In this document: positions 1-8,614 of the stretch, piece after piece
Numbering within the stretch: the first letter of the stretch is position 1
How the letters are laid out: each line of letters begins with the position of its first letter
Source of the DNA: JAGQYP01 sp041392305
Lineage (GTDB): Bacteria > Bacteroidota > Bacteroidia > Flavobacteriales_D > Crocinitomicaceae
Assembly: GCA_041392305.1 (NCBI GenBank)
Contig: JAWKMJ010000008.1
Location: forward strand, 62,001-126,000
Reading direction: 5' to 3'
Length of the DNA stretch: 64,000 nt
The notes under the pieces: model-generated
Database searches by the model: none
The model's input: only the letters and a program-made list of their open reading frames with translations
What the model was told of the DNA's origin: nothing
Program-made: the position numbers and the translations under genes

Positions 1-47
1 CAGAATTTTTGCCATTTGGACTCAATGGCTCTGAAATCGTAATCCAT
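1..47 (-). CDS. leuS: leucyl-tRNA synthetase, N-terminal fragment (cut by window edge)
   Basis: On the minus strand an ATG at 47 opens a frame that runs off the window. Its first 15 codons read MDYDFRAIESKWQKF, which closely matches the N-terminus of bacterial leucyl-tRNA synthetases (the YDF..IE.KWQ block that precedes the class I HIGH domain). It begins 6 nt after the lepA stop codon (54-56), so it is probably cotranscribed with lepA. Only the N-terminal tip is visible, so identity rests on this short match. LeuS charges tRNA-Leu in the cytoplasm. Confidence 0.8.
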   Translation of the reverse strand, partial: MDYDFRAIESKWQKF

Positions 48-53
48 GAGTAT

Positions 54-1847
54 TTAATCGTTCAGTTTTAAAACTGCTAAAAATGCTTCCTGAGGAACTT
101 CAACTCGTCCTACCTGGCGCATTCTCTTTTTACCAGCTTTCTGTTTTTCCAATAATTTTCTTTTTCGTGTGATATCTCCACCATAACACTTGGCCGTTAC
201 ATCTTTACGAAGTGCTTTGATGGTTTCTCTTGCTACAATCTTAGCTCCAATCGCTGCCTGGATTGGAATTTCAAATTGTTGTCTTGGAATTAATTCTTTT
301 AGTTTGATGCAAATCTTTTTCCCAAGTTCAAAGGCATTGGATCTGTGAACCAAAGCAGATAAAGCATCTACTTGTTCTGCATTCAGTAAAATATCTAACT
401 TGACAAGATCTGATCTTTTGTATCCAATTGGGAAATAATCGAAAGAAGCATACCCTTTGGAAACCGTTTTCAATCGATCGTAAAAGTCGAATACGATTTC
501 TGACAAAGGCATTTCAAAAGTGATTTCTACTCTGTCTTGAGTTAAATACACCTGATTTTGCAATTCCCCTCTTTTATCAATGCACAAGTTCATGATCGCT
601 CCCACATAATCCGATTTCGTAATTACCTGCGCTTTGATAAATGGCTCCTCGATCCATTCTGTTTTAGACGGATCCGGTAATTCAGATGGGTTATGAACCT
701 GAATTTCTTCTTCATTTTTTCTTAAGAAAGCTTTGTAAGATACGTTCGGAACAGTCGTAATCACCGTCATGTTGAACTCTCTTTCCAATCTTTCCTGAAT
801 GATTTCCATGTGCAACATTCCTAAGAATCCACAACGGAAACCAAACCCAAGAGCAGCCGACGACTCCGGTTCGAAAACCAAAGAAGCATCATTCAACTGC
901 AATTTCTCCATCGAGTATCTTAACTCTTCGTAATCTTCCGTATCCACAGGATAAATTCCAGCAAATACCATTGGTTTTACGTCCTCAAAACCTTTTACAG
1001 CTTCTTTGCACGGATTGGCAACTAAAGTGATGGTATCTCCAACTTTTACCTCAGCAGCTTTTTTAATTCCAGAGATGATATATCCTACATCTCCTGTTTT
1101 CACCACTTTTTGCGGACTCAAATCCATTTTCAGAATCCCAATCTCATCCGCCTCATATTTTTTTCCAGTGTTGAAGAACTTAACTTCATCGCCTTTTTTG
1201 ATCTCTCCATTCAGCACTCGATAGTAGGCAATAATTCCTCTAAACGGGTTGAATACAGAATCAAAAATCATGGCTTGTAATGGTGCATTAGGATCTCCTT
1301 TTGGAGCTGGAACTCTTGCAATAATGGCTTCCAGAATTTTATCTACTCCTAAACCAGTTTTACCTGAGGCCGGAATAACGTCTTCCGCCGAACACCCAAT
1401 TAAATCCACAATTTGATCCGTCACTTCTTCCGGCATTGCACCTGGTAGATCCATTTTATTTAGAATCGGAATAATCTCGAGATCATGTTCCAAAGCCAAA
1501 TACAAATTCGAGATCGTTTGTGCCTCAATTCCCTGGGAAGCATCCACAATCAGAAGCGCCCCTTCACAAGCGGCAATCGACCTGGAAACTTCATAAGAAA
1601 AATCCACGTGGCCCGGAGTGTCAATTAAGTTTAAAACATAATCTTCTCCATCCTGCGAATAATTCATCTGAATCGCATGCGACTTAATAGTTATCCCCCT
1701 CTCCCGCTCTAGATCCATATCATCTAAAGCCTGATCCTGCATCTCACGATCGGAAATCGTTCCAGTCACTTGCAAAAGCCTGTCTGCAAGCGTTGATTTC
1801 CCATGGTCTATGTGCGCAATAATGCAAAAATTCCGAATATTCTTCAT
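54..1847 (-). CDS. lepA: elongation factor 4 (LepA), ribosome-associated GTPase
   Basis: Translational GTPase that acts on the ribosome during elongation or initiation. The sequence shows the G1 motif AHIDHGKST, G3 DTPGH, G4 NKMD and the LepA-specific basic C-terminus GGDITRKRKLLEKQKAGKK. A TTG nine bases upstream at 1856 also lies in frame, but the ATG at 1847 (MKNIRNFCIIAHIDHGKS) matches the family start and gives 597 aa, the usual length. A TATTTTTG element sits only 7-14 nt before this ATG, so the transcript should be nearly leaderless. leuS follows directly. Identification is secure. Confidence 0.97.
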   Translation of the reverse strand: MKNIRNFCIIAHIDHGKSTLADRLLQVTGTISDREMQDQALDDMDLERERGITIKSHAIQMNYSQDGEDYVLNLIDTPGHVDFSYEVSRSIAACEGALLIVDASQGIEAQTISNLYLALEHDLEIIPILNKMDLPGAMPEEVTDQIVDLIGCSAEDVIPASGKTGLGVDKILEAIIARVPAPKGDPNAPLQAMIFDSVFNPFRGIIAYYRVLNGEIKKGDEVKFFNTGKKYEADEIGILKMDLSPQKVVKTGDVGYIISGIKKAAEVKVGDTITLVANPCKEAVKGFEDVKPMVFAGIYPVDTEDYEELRYSMEKLQLNDASLVFEPESSAALGFGFRCGFLGMLHMEIIQERLEREFNMTVITTVPNVSYKAFLRKNEEEIQVHNPSELPDPSKTEWIEEPFIKAQVITKSDYVGAIMNLCIDKRGELQNQVYLTQDRVEITFEMPLSEIVFDFYDRLKTVSKGYASFDYFPIGYKRSDLVKLDILLNAEQVDALSALVHRSNAFELGKKICIKLKELIPRQQFEIPIQAAIGAKIVARETIKALRKDVTAKCYGGDITRKRKLLEKQKAGKKRMRQVGRVEVPQEAFLAVLKLND

Positions 1848-1853
1848 AGCCGG

Positions 1854-1861
1854 CAAAAATA
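1854..1861 (-). promoter_or_regulatory. probable -7 promoter element (TATTTTTG) of lepA
   Basis: The minus-strand sequence TATTTTTG fits the Bacteroidota -7 consensus TAnnTTTG and ends 7 nt before the lepA ATG. No convincing TTTG -33 box is visible at 17-22 nt spacing. Transcription would start at or just before the start codon. Confidence 0.4.
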
Positions 1862-1956
1862 GTGAATTCCTTTGAAATTTCGTTGGAATTTTTGATGGTT
1901 AGACTTTTCGACGATCCAAGATATCCAAAATCGTTTTTTCTTCTTCTAAGAATGAG

Positions 1957-1964
1957 TATCTTCG
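1957..1964 (+). promoter_or_regulatory. possible -7 element (TATCTTCG) for metF
   Basis: TATCTTCG differs by one base from TAnnTTTG and lies 19 nt before the metF ATG. A T-rich TTTT stretch about 20 nt upstream could serve as the -33 element. It is placed in the divergent lepA/metF gap. Confidence 0.35.
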
Positions 1965-1983
1965 CCCCCAAATTTAGACCGAA

Positions 1984-2931
1984 ATGAAGGTAATTGATCA
2001 TATTAATCAGGCAAAAGACACCTTATTCTCATTTGAGATTCTCCCTCCACTCAAAGGAAAAAGTATTCAATCTATTTTTGATAGTATTGATCCTTTGATG
2101 GAATTCAAACCGAGTTTTATTAATGTGACTTACCATCGTGAAGAATACCTCTACAAAAAAAGGGAGAATGGATTGCTTGAAAAAGTGACCATGAGAAAGC
2201 GTCCGGGTACCGTTGGAATTTGTGCCGCCATCATCAACAAATATGATGTGGAAGCTGTTCCTCACTTGATATGCGGAGGATTTAGCAAAGAGGAAACTGA
2301 AAATGCCTTGATCGATCTTCAGTTTTTGGGAATTGACAATGTTTTGGCCTTGAGAGGGGACTCAATTAAAACTGAATCTACTTTCAGACCTCATCCTGAG
2401 GGACATGAATTTGCTGTGGACTTGGTTCACCAGATCAATGAAATGAATCAAGGAAAATACTTAATGGAAGAAGTATCCATGGCTCCAACCGATTTCTGTG
2501 TAGGAGTAGCCGGTTATCCCGAAAAGCATTTCGAATCGATGAATTTGAAAACAGATTTACACTATCTAAAACAAAAAGTAGATGCTGGGGCTGACTACAT
2601 CGTAACACAGATGTTTTTCGACAATCAAAAATATATTGAGTTCGTGAATGCGTGCAGAGCGGCTGACATCAACGTACCTATTATTCCAGGTATCAAACCG
2701 ATTAAATCAATGAGACACATTTCATTTTTACCAAAATTCTTCCATATCGACTTCCCGGAAGATTTAGGGAATGAATTATTGAAATGTAAGTCAGACAAAG
2801 ACGTAGATCAATTAGGAATCGAATGGGCTACCCAACAATGCAGAGAATTGAAAGAATTCGGGGTTCCTTGTTTGCATTTCTATACCATGAGTAATTCCAA
2901 TTCGGTTCAGCAGATTTTGAAAGGGATTTAG
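1984..2931 (+). CDS. metF: 5,10-methylenetetrahydrofolate reductase
   Basis: FAD-dependent enzyme that reduces methylene-THF to methyl-THF, the methyl donor for methionine synthesis. At 315 aa it has the single-domain bacterial MTHFR length. Recognisable segments are FSFEILPP near the N-terminus, the central NVLALRGD block, VGVAGYPEKH and the C-terminal VTQMFFDN and IPIIPGIKPI strands of the TIM barrel. The start ATG follows a 136-nt gap divergent from lepA. The gene stands alone and ends in an octamer/heptamer repeat array. No metH is visible in the window. Confidence 0.96.
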   Translation: MKVIDHINQAKDTLFSFEILPPLKGKSIQSIFDSIDPLMEFKPSFINVTYHREEYLYKKRENGLLEKVTMRKRPGTVGICAAIINKYDVEAVPHLICGGFSKEETENALIDLQFLGIDNVLALRGDSIKTESTFRPHPEGHEFAVDLVHQINEMNQGKYLMEEVSMAPTDFCVGVAGYPEKHFESMNLKTDLHYLKQKVDAGADYIVTQMFFDNQKYIEFVNACRAADINVPIIPGIKPIKSMRHISFLPKFFHIDFPEDLGNELLKCKSDKDVDQLGIEWATQQCRELKEFGVPCLHFYTMSNSNSVQQILKGI

Positions 2932-2937
2932 TTTTCT

Positions 2938-2989
2938 GGACTTTTCGACTTTTCGACTTTTCGACTTTGGACTTTGGACTTTGGACTTT
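2938..2989 (+). repeat. tandem octamer-to-heptamer array (GGACTTTT / CGACTTTT / GGACTTT)
   Basis: One GGACTTTT, two CGACTTTT and one CGACTTT are followed by three GGACTTT units, directly after metF. The period changes from 8 to 7 inside the array. It belongs to the same family as the arrays at 30484 and 41731. Confidence 0.9.
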
Positions 2990-2999
2990 AAACAAGAAA

Positions 3000-3029
3000 A
3001 AGCCAGACAAGCAAACACTCATCTGGCTT
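3000..3029 (-). terminator. intrinsic terminator for the DUF4139 gene (minus strand)
   Basis: AAGCCAGA and TCTGGCTT form an 8-bp stem with a 14-nt loop. Read on the minus strand the stem is followed by a T-rich run (TTTTCTTG). It lies about 40 nt past the stop codon of the gene ending at 3072. Confidence 0.55.
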
Positions 3030-3071
3030 AGACAAAACTAATACTGTCTACTTGGAACTGATAACTTGGAA

Positions 3072-4751
3072 CTATAAAACAATTTCCTTATCCTTATCAT
3101 ACTTCACCGAATATTCGTAATAGAGTTTTTTCGGAGTTTTGGCTCCCAATTCAAAGACCCATTTTAATAAGCCATCTTCTTCTTTAAATTCGGCTCCTCC
3201 TTTATCTAGTAGCTCCACTTTAATTTCCTCGTTGGCTGCCAATGGAATTTGATCCATGATGTTTAATTTCAAGCTCGCTAAATTCAAATTCTTGGCGATA
3301 ATCTGATATTTCATGGTTGCAATTTTTTCTCCTGCTACTTTCTTAATCTTTTCCTCAAATTCGATTCGCTTTCTTTCCACAACCACTCTTTGATCTCTTC
3401 CTAAAGCCAATTCCATGGTGTCTCTTATGGATGAAGGAGCTATTCTTGTTTGCCCTACATAGGTTCCGTCAAAAAAGATATTCGCTACGGCTGGCAATAA
3501 ATTCAAGTCTTCCCAGTCGGTTAGTTTGGCAATCAAAAAGGCTTCTCTTTCAATTTTAGGAGCAGCGAAATACTCATACGTAGATGGAATCGATTTACTC
3601 GCTACCGCCATTAAATGCTCTTGCCCATCGGCCGGGATCGAATGTTTGATATTCAATTTGAATTCAACCATGGTCATGTTGGACTGCATTTCCGTATAAT
3701 TATCTAAATGTTTTGCTAAGTCATCGTCATTCATATCTCGAGACATCACCATCTTTTCAGTTGCTGCAGGTTGATTTGAAACCCCGTTCCCGTAATACAT
3801 ATTGTTATTCCCAGGAATATGCTGAATTGGTTGGTAATAATTGATATACCAAGGAGCCAAAGTGGGCTTCACATTACTTCGATTTGGATTAATTGTCGAT
3901 AAGGTCACATCTACATTGTCCCAGTCTTTCCCTGTATTTTGAAATACTTTGGCTTTGTATGTAATTTTTACTGGACTCGCAACATCGTCCGCTCTTAAAT
4001 CATAGGCGGGTGTCCAACCTGCTTGTTGGGTCATGTAACTTACTGTCAAACTACCTGAAGTGCTTTGATCTGCTGAAACGGTTACTACAATTTGTTGTTT
4101 TGGGCTCGTGTCTTCTACTGGCTGATGTACGTTGTTTTGCCAATTTTTTAACTGATTCAATCTATTGGTCAACCTGGTCATGATCACGTCTTCTTTTTCA
4201 ATTTTCTGATCCAATTCCAACGACAGTTTATTAATGTCCATTAATTTGATCCTGTAATATTCCAAAGCATCTTTTAACAGAGGCATGGAATCATTGTCTT
4301 TTTGTCCTTTGATTACTCCACTGTTCAATAAGATTTGCCTTTCACTATTGTAAACTTCTAACTGAGATCTTAATTTTTTAAGTTTCCAGGAAGAAATGGA
4401 CATAGAGTCTTCAACCAATTTATATTCCTGCGCTACTTCTTTTGGCATTACTCCCGTATTGACTTGTTGTTTGGGTACTGGATAAAAAACTCGGTGACTC
4501 ACATCCAATATGATGAAATTCCCATTTCCTTTTACTTGAATATTGTTCTTGTCCAAATACTGTGTTACATCAGACAAAATAATTTTGCTGATTCCTTTTT
4601 CAACATAAACACTTGCTTTTCTTCTTACCTGTGCTCCTTGCAAAAAGACAGTCACTTCATTAATTGAAGAATTTACTTCCTTTTCTTTTTCAGCCGCATT
4701 TAATCCGCCGAACATACTTGCTATAAAAATGCTTAAGATTATCTTTTTCAT
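3072..4751 (-). CDS. DUF4139 / MuiA-family exported protein
   Basis: Exported protein of the DUF4139 (mucoidy inhibitor MuiA) family, whose biochemical role is not established. The ATG at 4751 gives a classical signal peptide (MKKIILSIFIASMFGGLNA), so it is preferred over the in-frame upstream start at 4787. Visible order: signal peptide; a DUF4140-like beta domain with INEVTVFLQGAQVRRKA; a helical, probably coiled-coil stretch (about 110-210); then a DUF4139 beta-rich half with LTVSYMTQQAGWTPAYDLRA and WDNVDVTLSTINP. About 559 aa. It lies 64 nt downstream of a small membrane protein gene in the same direction. Confidence 0.88.
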   Translation of the reverse strand: MKKIILSIFIASMFGGLNAAEKEKEVNSSINEVTVFLQGAQVRRKASVYVEKGISKIILSDVTQYLDKNNIQVKGNGNFIILDVSHRVFYPVPKQQVNTGVMPKEVAQEYKLVEDSMSISSWKLKKLRSQLEVYNSERQILLNSGVIKGQKDNDSMPLLKDALEYYRIKLMDINKLSLELDQKIEKEDVIMTRLTNRLNQLKNWQNNVHQPVEDTSPKQQIVVTVSADQSTSGSLTVSYMTQQAGWTPAYDLRADDVASPVKITYKAKVFQNTGKDWDNVDVTLSTINPNRSNVKPTLAPWYINYYQPIQHIPGNNNMYYGNGVSNQPAATEKMVMSRDMNDDDLAKHLDNYTEMQSNMTMVEFKLNIKHSIPADGQEHLMAVASKSIPSTYEYFAAPKIEREAFLIAKLTDWEDLNLLPAVANIFFDGTYVGQTRIAPSSIRDTMELALGRDQRVVVERKRIEFEEKIKKVAGEKIATMKYQIIAKNLNLASLKLNIMDQIPLAANEEIKVELLDKGGAEFKEEDGLLKWVFELGAKTPKKLYYEYSVKYDKDKEIVL

Positions 4752-4815
4752 TGCTTTTTCTTTTGTTTGTTTCAGCAAGCCGTACAATTTGAAAAAGCAT
4801 TTGGTTCAAAAAAAA

Positions 4816-5301
4816 TTAATTCGGAACAAGAAAAAAGATGAATAAAAGATAGATGAAACCCAGTCCTAGATAGGCAATATTGCAGATAAAGATGGATTTG
4901 AAAATACTTGAAGATTTTTCTCCTCTATTCAAAAAGAAAAGAAACCATGATGTTAATGTGAGAAACAAAATCAACCCGAGGTAAAAAACGAAATAATACA
5001 TCAAAAACACTGGTGTTACTATTAAGATGAATAGTAATTCAATCGGGTTTCTGTTGGTTCCTCCATCTATGGATGCCACAAATTCTTTGGATTGATTCAT
5101 GGCAAAAAAGAAGAAAGCCAAGGTCAGAATAAAGAGAAAAAGAAAATAAATGAAAAAGGCGTTGGTATGAAATGACGTCTTTTTTGAATGATTATTGCCC
5201 GATATCACTTCATAATTTCCTGCAGGCGTTGAATCACCTGTTCTAGCCATCACTAAGACAGCCAAAAGCAAGCAAAAAGACACAAATACAAGATTCCCCA
5301 T
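4816..5301 (-). CDS. small polytopic membrane protein, unknown function
   Basis: I do not recognise a family. The 161-aa product has an N-terminal hydrophobic segment (VFVSFCLLLAVLVMA) that could be a signal or first helix. Four more strongly hydrophobic stretches follow, rich in Phe, Leu and Ile (around 47-66, 86-104, 107-122 and 133-158), so an inner-membrane location is likely. The start codon lies 1 nt after the riboflavin synthase stop, implying cotranscription with ribE. No catalytic motif is visible. Confidence 0.75.
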   Translation of the reverse strand: MGNLVFVSFCLLLAVLVMARTGDSTPAGNYEVISGNNHSKKTSFHTNAFFIYFLFLFILTLAFFFFAMNQSKEFVASIDGGTNRNPIELLFILIVTPVFLMYYFVFYLGLILFLTLTSWFLFFLNRGEKSSSIFKSIFICNIAYLGLGFIYLLFIFFLVPN

Positions 5302-5302
5302 A

Positions 5303-5884
5303 TTAGCTCATCCCTTGCAACTTCGCTACATATTTTCCAATAATGTCAAACTCCAGATTCACAGTATCTCCTACCTTCAAATGTCTTAGATTAGTATGAT
5401 CCAATGTGAAGGGAATAATGGCTACAGAAAACTCCTTGTCTTTTGAATTTACCACGGTCAAACTAATTCCATTCACTGTAATCGATCCTTTTTCAACTGT
5501 GATGTGATTGGCAGCGTATCGAATTGTAAAAATCGTACTCCCATCTTGATTTTCGATTCCTATACATTCTCCTGTGGCGTCTACATGACCTTGAACAATA
5601 TGACCATCTAGACGATCTCCAATTTTGGTACATCTTTCAAGATTCACAATGTCTCCGATTTTCAATTGCCCGAGATTTGTCTTTTGCAAGGTTTCATCAA
5701 TTGCGGTAACTCGGTACCAGTCTGCCGTGATTTCCACCACCGTTAAGCAACAGCCATTGTGTGCAACGGACTGATCGATTTTCAATTCATCCTTGAAAGG
5801 AGCTTGGATAAAAAGTTCAAGATTGGTTCGGTCTTTTTTGAGGTCTATTACCCTACCTTCTGCTTCAATAATACCTGTAAACAT
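5303..5884 (-). CDS. ribE: riboflavin synthase, alpha subunit type
   Basis: Catalyses dismutation of two 6,7-dimethyl-8-ribityllumazine molecules to riboflavin, the last step of vitamin B2 synthesis. The N-terminal MFTGIIE is diagnostic. The two lumazine-binding halves are visible as internal repeats: NGCCLTV with VNLERC in the first, and NGISLTV with VNLEFD in the second. At 193 aa the length is normal. The gene starts 3 nt after the stop of the upstream surface-protein gene and is followed at 1 nt by a membrane-protein gene, so it sits in the middle of an operon. Confidence 0.96.
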   Translation of the reverse strand: MFTGIIEAEGRVIDLKKDRTNLELFIQAPFKDELKIDQSVAHNGCCLTVVEITADWYRVTAIDETLQKTNLGQLKIGDIVNLERCTKIGDRLDGHIVQGHVDATGECIGIENQDGSTIFTIRYAANHITVEKGSITVNGISLTVVNSKDKEFSVAIIPFTLDHTNLRHLKVGDTVNLEFDIIGKYVAKLQGMS

Positions 5885-5887
5885 TTA

Positions 5888-8521
5888 TTATTTTGGATTT
5901 CGTATATCAATCGTACCTTGGATCTCTGTAGGAATAAGACCAGCAAGTTTGATCGTATATATTTTGCAAACAAAGAAATACGTTCCTTCTGTCAGTAATT
6001 CGCCATTCTTCATATCTCTCCCATCCCACATGATATTAGGATTTTCTGTTTCAAAAACTGGCTGTCCCCAACGATTAAATACTTTAAAATCTACTTTCTC
6101 TACGAACTTGTAAGGGAAAATTGGATGGTAGAGATCATTACTTCCATCTCCATTTGGAGTAAAAACATTGGGTAAATTATACACTCCATCACAGTTATCA
6201 ATACATACTGTATCTGAAGGGGTACTTTCATTTCCATATTCTGCCGAATCCACAGCTGTAATGTAGTAACATCCGGCTATTGAGCCTTTCCCTCCATCAG
6301 TAAAGGTTACATTTGAAGCACCTTGCAAGGAAGTTAAATACTCAAAGGGCTGACCGGTAAATGGAGTATAATACAAGTTATAACTCATTACATCATCCGC
6401 ACAAGAATTATTCGGATTTTCCCATTGCAAATAAACCTCTTCTACATCACAATCTCCATTGATTTGTGGATTTGGTGGTGCACAAGGCGGAGTATAATCC
6501 CACGGAATTCCACAGGCTACTTGTGACCAATTTAACAGTGGATCTATCACACCGTCTTCATTGTAATGCCCATCCGACATAACCCTGTAACAATAAGTTT
6601 GTTTATTTACTAATCCGGTATCTATATAGAAAGTATCTGTGGTGATGGCAATTAAATTAAATGCTCCACTACCGGTAGGGGTTTCCCTGTAAACATAAAA
6701 AGTATCGTTGATCCATGGTACATCAACCTTCCAGGTAACATTCAGTTCATTATCATTTGGGATAGTCGAAACAAAAATGGAGCTTGCAGCTGGGGATTTA
6801 CCCACCAAAAACTGACCACTATACAATTCAACGGCATAGGTATGAGCTGAATCCTGTGTATTCAAATTGACATCCACAAAAACTGTGTCTAAAAGCGTGA
6901 TATCGCTATTCGTCGGACCTGTATAGATAAGGGTATTTGCACTTCCAAATCCAACATTTTTTTTAAGTTTGTAGTGATAAGGTCCAGGGAAATTAGATAC
7001 ATCCAACTCCTTTGGTCGCGCCCAAACAATTGAGTCCACGCCATTTGAAGCATCCGTCACATCAACCGAAACATTTGTAATAATCGGCACTTCAAAATTG
7101 AGTTCCGAACACACTTGCTCAGAAATGCAGGATTCTTCTTCATTTTGCAAAACGGTAACAACGAGATAACAATAGTTGATCCCAATAACCAGGCCAACAG
7201 AATCGACATAGAAAGTATCACTAGCATTCACCGTACCAACAAGTTCGTATCCCAGATCCTGAGGACGAATCGAACAGCAATTATCTGTATAAGACAAACT
7301 ATCCGAATTCCTGAAAATTTTGTAATACCCCACATTTGAGCAAGGATGTGGATCCCAGGAAATCTGAATGGTCGTCCCAATTGGCTGAGCCTGTAAATTG
7401 GTAACCTGAGGTGCTTTCACCGATAATGACCAGGTTTCAATATCTTTCAGAGGAACATTTGGATCACTATCTTCTGCAATAAAAGTCATACTATACTCGG
7501 CTCTACGAACCGCATTACAATCGGGAGTCCAAGAAAAAGTTCCTGTCGCTGTAGTATCTCCAGATCCTCCTGTAAAAACAGCAGGATTGGTTGCAAAATT
7601 ATAGGGTTCTCCGCCTCCGGTTAAATTGATATAGTGAGATCCTGGATTCAGTGGGTCTTCGTTAGCCTGTACATCAAATTCCAATAATTCTCCTGCGAAA
7701 ATACATGTGTCTGACACCGGATCAATCACAGGAGGATAGTTCGCACAAGGTTTTACGGTAACCTGAATATCTCTAATCACCGATCCAATGTTTACTCCCG
7801 CACGCCACTCCAATACACGAAGGGCAAAATTGTATTCACCAACTGTTAAGGGTCCAGGATTAATCCACGCTACGGTCCCAGTAATAGGGTCTACCGAAAA
7901 AGTTCCATTATTTGGAGCATTAAACTCATCAGGATATTGAAATATTTGTGAAGAAAAATCCTGACAAAACTCCCCTTTACAAAAGATCAATTCATAAGAC
8001 AAAGAATCTCCATCCGGGTCGTAGGCCAATGAATTGTAATACCAACTTTGTCCCATACATGCCAATGCTGGGCATGGACAATCATCAAATTGAACAGAAT
8101 TATTGGGACTTCCAAGGAAAGGAGAAATAACTAAGACCGTTTCAACACAAAAATATTTGTCTACCGAATTCACGATGTTATTTACATCCATGTTTCTATT
8201 GGGGTCATGAAACCATATTGTATAACTACCTGGTCCTGAAAACGAATGAATCCCTATATAAGTATTAATTTTAACATCATATAAATAGTTAATGTCCTCA
8301 TTGGTCCTCTGCAATGTATCTTGCTCTGTATCTCCATAATTAATTGTAAGGAAATCCCGATCAGCCTCCGATGAATTCTTCGTGCAAGTAGTGATAGTAA
8401 ATCTATAGGTATAACCTCCTATGTGTTCATAGGTAATTTCTCCTGCTCGATTGTGGGTTGCAAAAACCGATTCCGACCAGATAAATAATAAAGAAAATAT
8501 GAATAAAAACCTAACCGTCAT
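5888..8521 (-). CDS. gliding-motility-associated (CHU_C) surface protein, T9SS cargo
   Basis: Large secreted protein of 877 aa. A signal peptide (ends near SVFATHNRAGEI) leads into the N-terminal HNRAGEITYE..GGYTYRFT domain common in Bacteroidota gliding-associated proteins. Ig/cadherin-like and fibronectin-type beta domains follow (for example ISWDPHPCSNVGYYKIFR). The end is the CHU_C/gliding-motility C-terminal domain: NVFTPNGDGSNDLYHPI, VFNRWGQPVFE, WDGRD, EGTYFFVCKI. This domain is the type B signal for T9SS export, so the protein is probably displayed or released at the surface. Its ligand is unknown. Several Cys residues suggest disulfides. ribE starts 3 nt after its stop codon. Confidence 0.9.
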   Translation of the reverse strand: MTVRFLFIFSLLFIWSESVFATHNRAGEITYEHIGGYTYRFTITTCTKNSSEADRDFLTINYGDTEQDTLQRTNEDINYLYDVKINTYIGIHSFSGPGSYTIWFHDPNRNMDVNNIVNSVDKYFCVETVLVISPFLGSPNNSVQFDDCPCPALACMGQSWYYNSLAYDPDGDSLSYELIFCKGEFCQDFSSQIFQYPDEFNAPNNGTFSVDPITGTVAWINPGPLTVGEYNFALRVLEWRAGVNIGSVIRDIQVTVKPCANYPPVIDPVSDTCIFAGELLEFDVQANEDPLNPGSHYINLTGGGEPYNFATNPAVFTGGSGDTTATGTFSWTPDCNAVRRAEYSMTFIAEDSDPNVPLKDIETWSLSVKAPQVTNLQAQPIGTTIQISWDPHPCSNVGYYKIFRNSDSLSYTDNCCSIRPQDLGYELVGTVNASDTFYVDSVGLVIGINYCYLVVTVLQNEEESCISEQVCSELNFEVPIITNVSVDVTDASNGVDSIVWARPKELDVSNFPGPYHYKLKKNVGFGSANTLIYTGPTNSDITLLDTVFVDVNLNTQDSAHTYAVELYSGQFLVGKSPAASSIFVSTIPNDNELNVTWKVDVPWINDTFYVYRETPTGSGAFNLIAITTDTFYIDTGLVNKQTYCYRVMSDGHYNEDGVIDPLLNWSQVACGIPWDYTPPCAPPNPQINGDCDVEEVYLQWENPNNSCADDVMSYNLYYTPFTGQPFEYLTSLQGASNVTFTDGGKGSIAGCYYITAVDSAEYGNESTPSDTVCIDNCDGVYNLPNVFTPNGDGSNDLYHPIFPYKFVEKVDFKVFNRWGQPVFETENPNIMWDGRDMKNGELLTEGTYFFVCKIYTIKLAGLIPTEIQGTIDIRNPK

Positions 8522-8614
8522 TCTGTTGGAACGAAACCTCTAAATTATGGATTAATAATTATAAATCATATTAAAAAAACCTTCAATTCAACTTAAATTC
8601 TCTCATTCCTCAAT

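Noticed and set aside
2812..3022. Two minus-strand frames with KSKSRKVEK / SPKSK stretches at the metF 3' end
   Set aside because: Produced by the octamer/heptamer repeat and antisense metF sequence.
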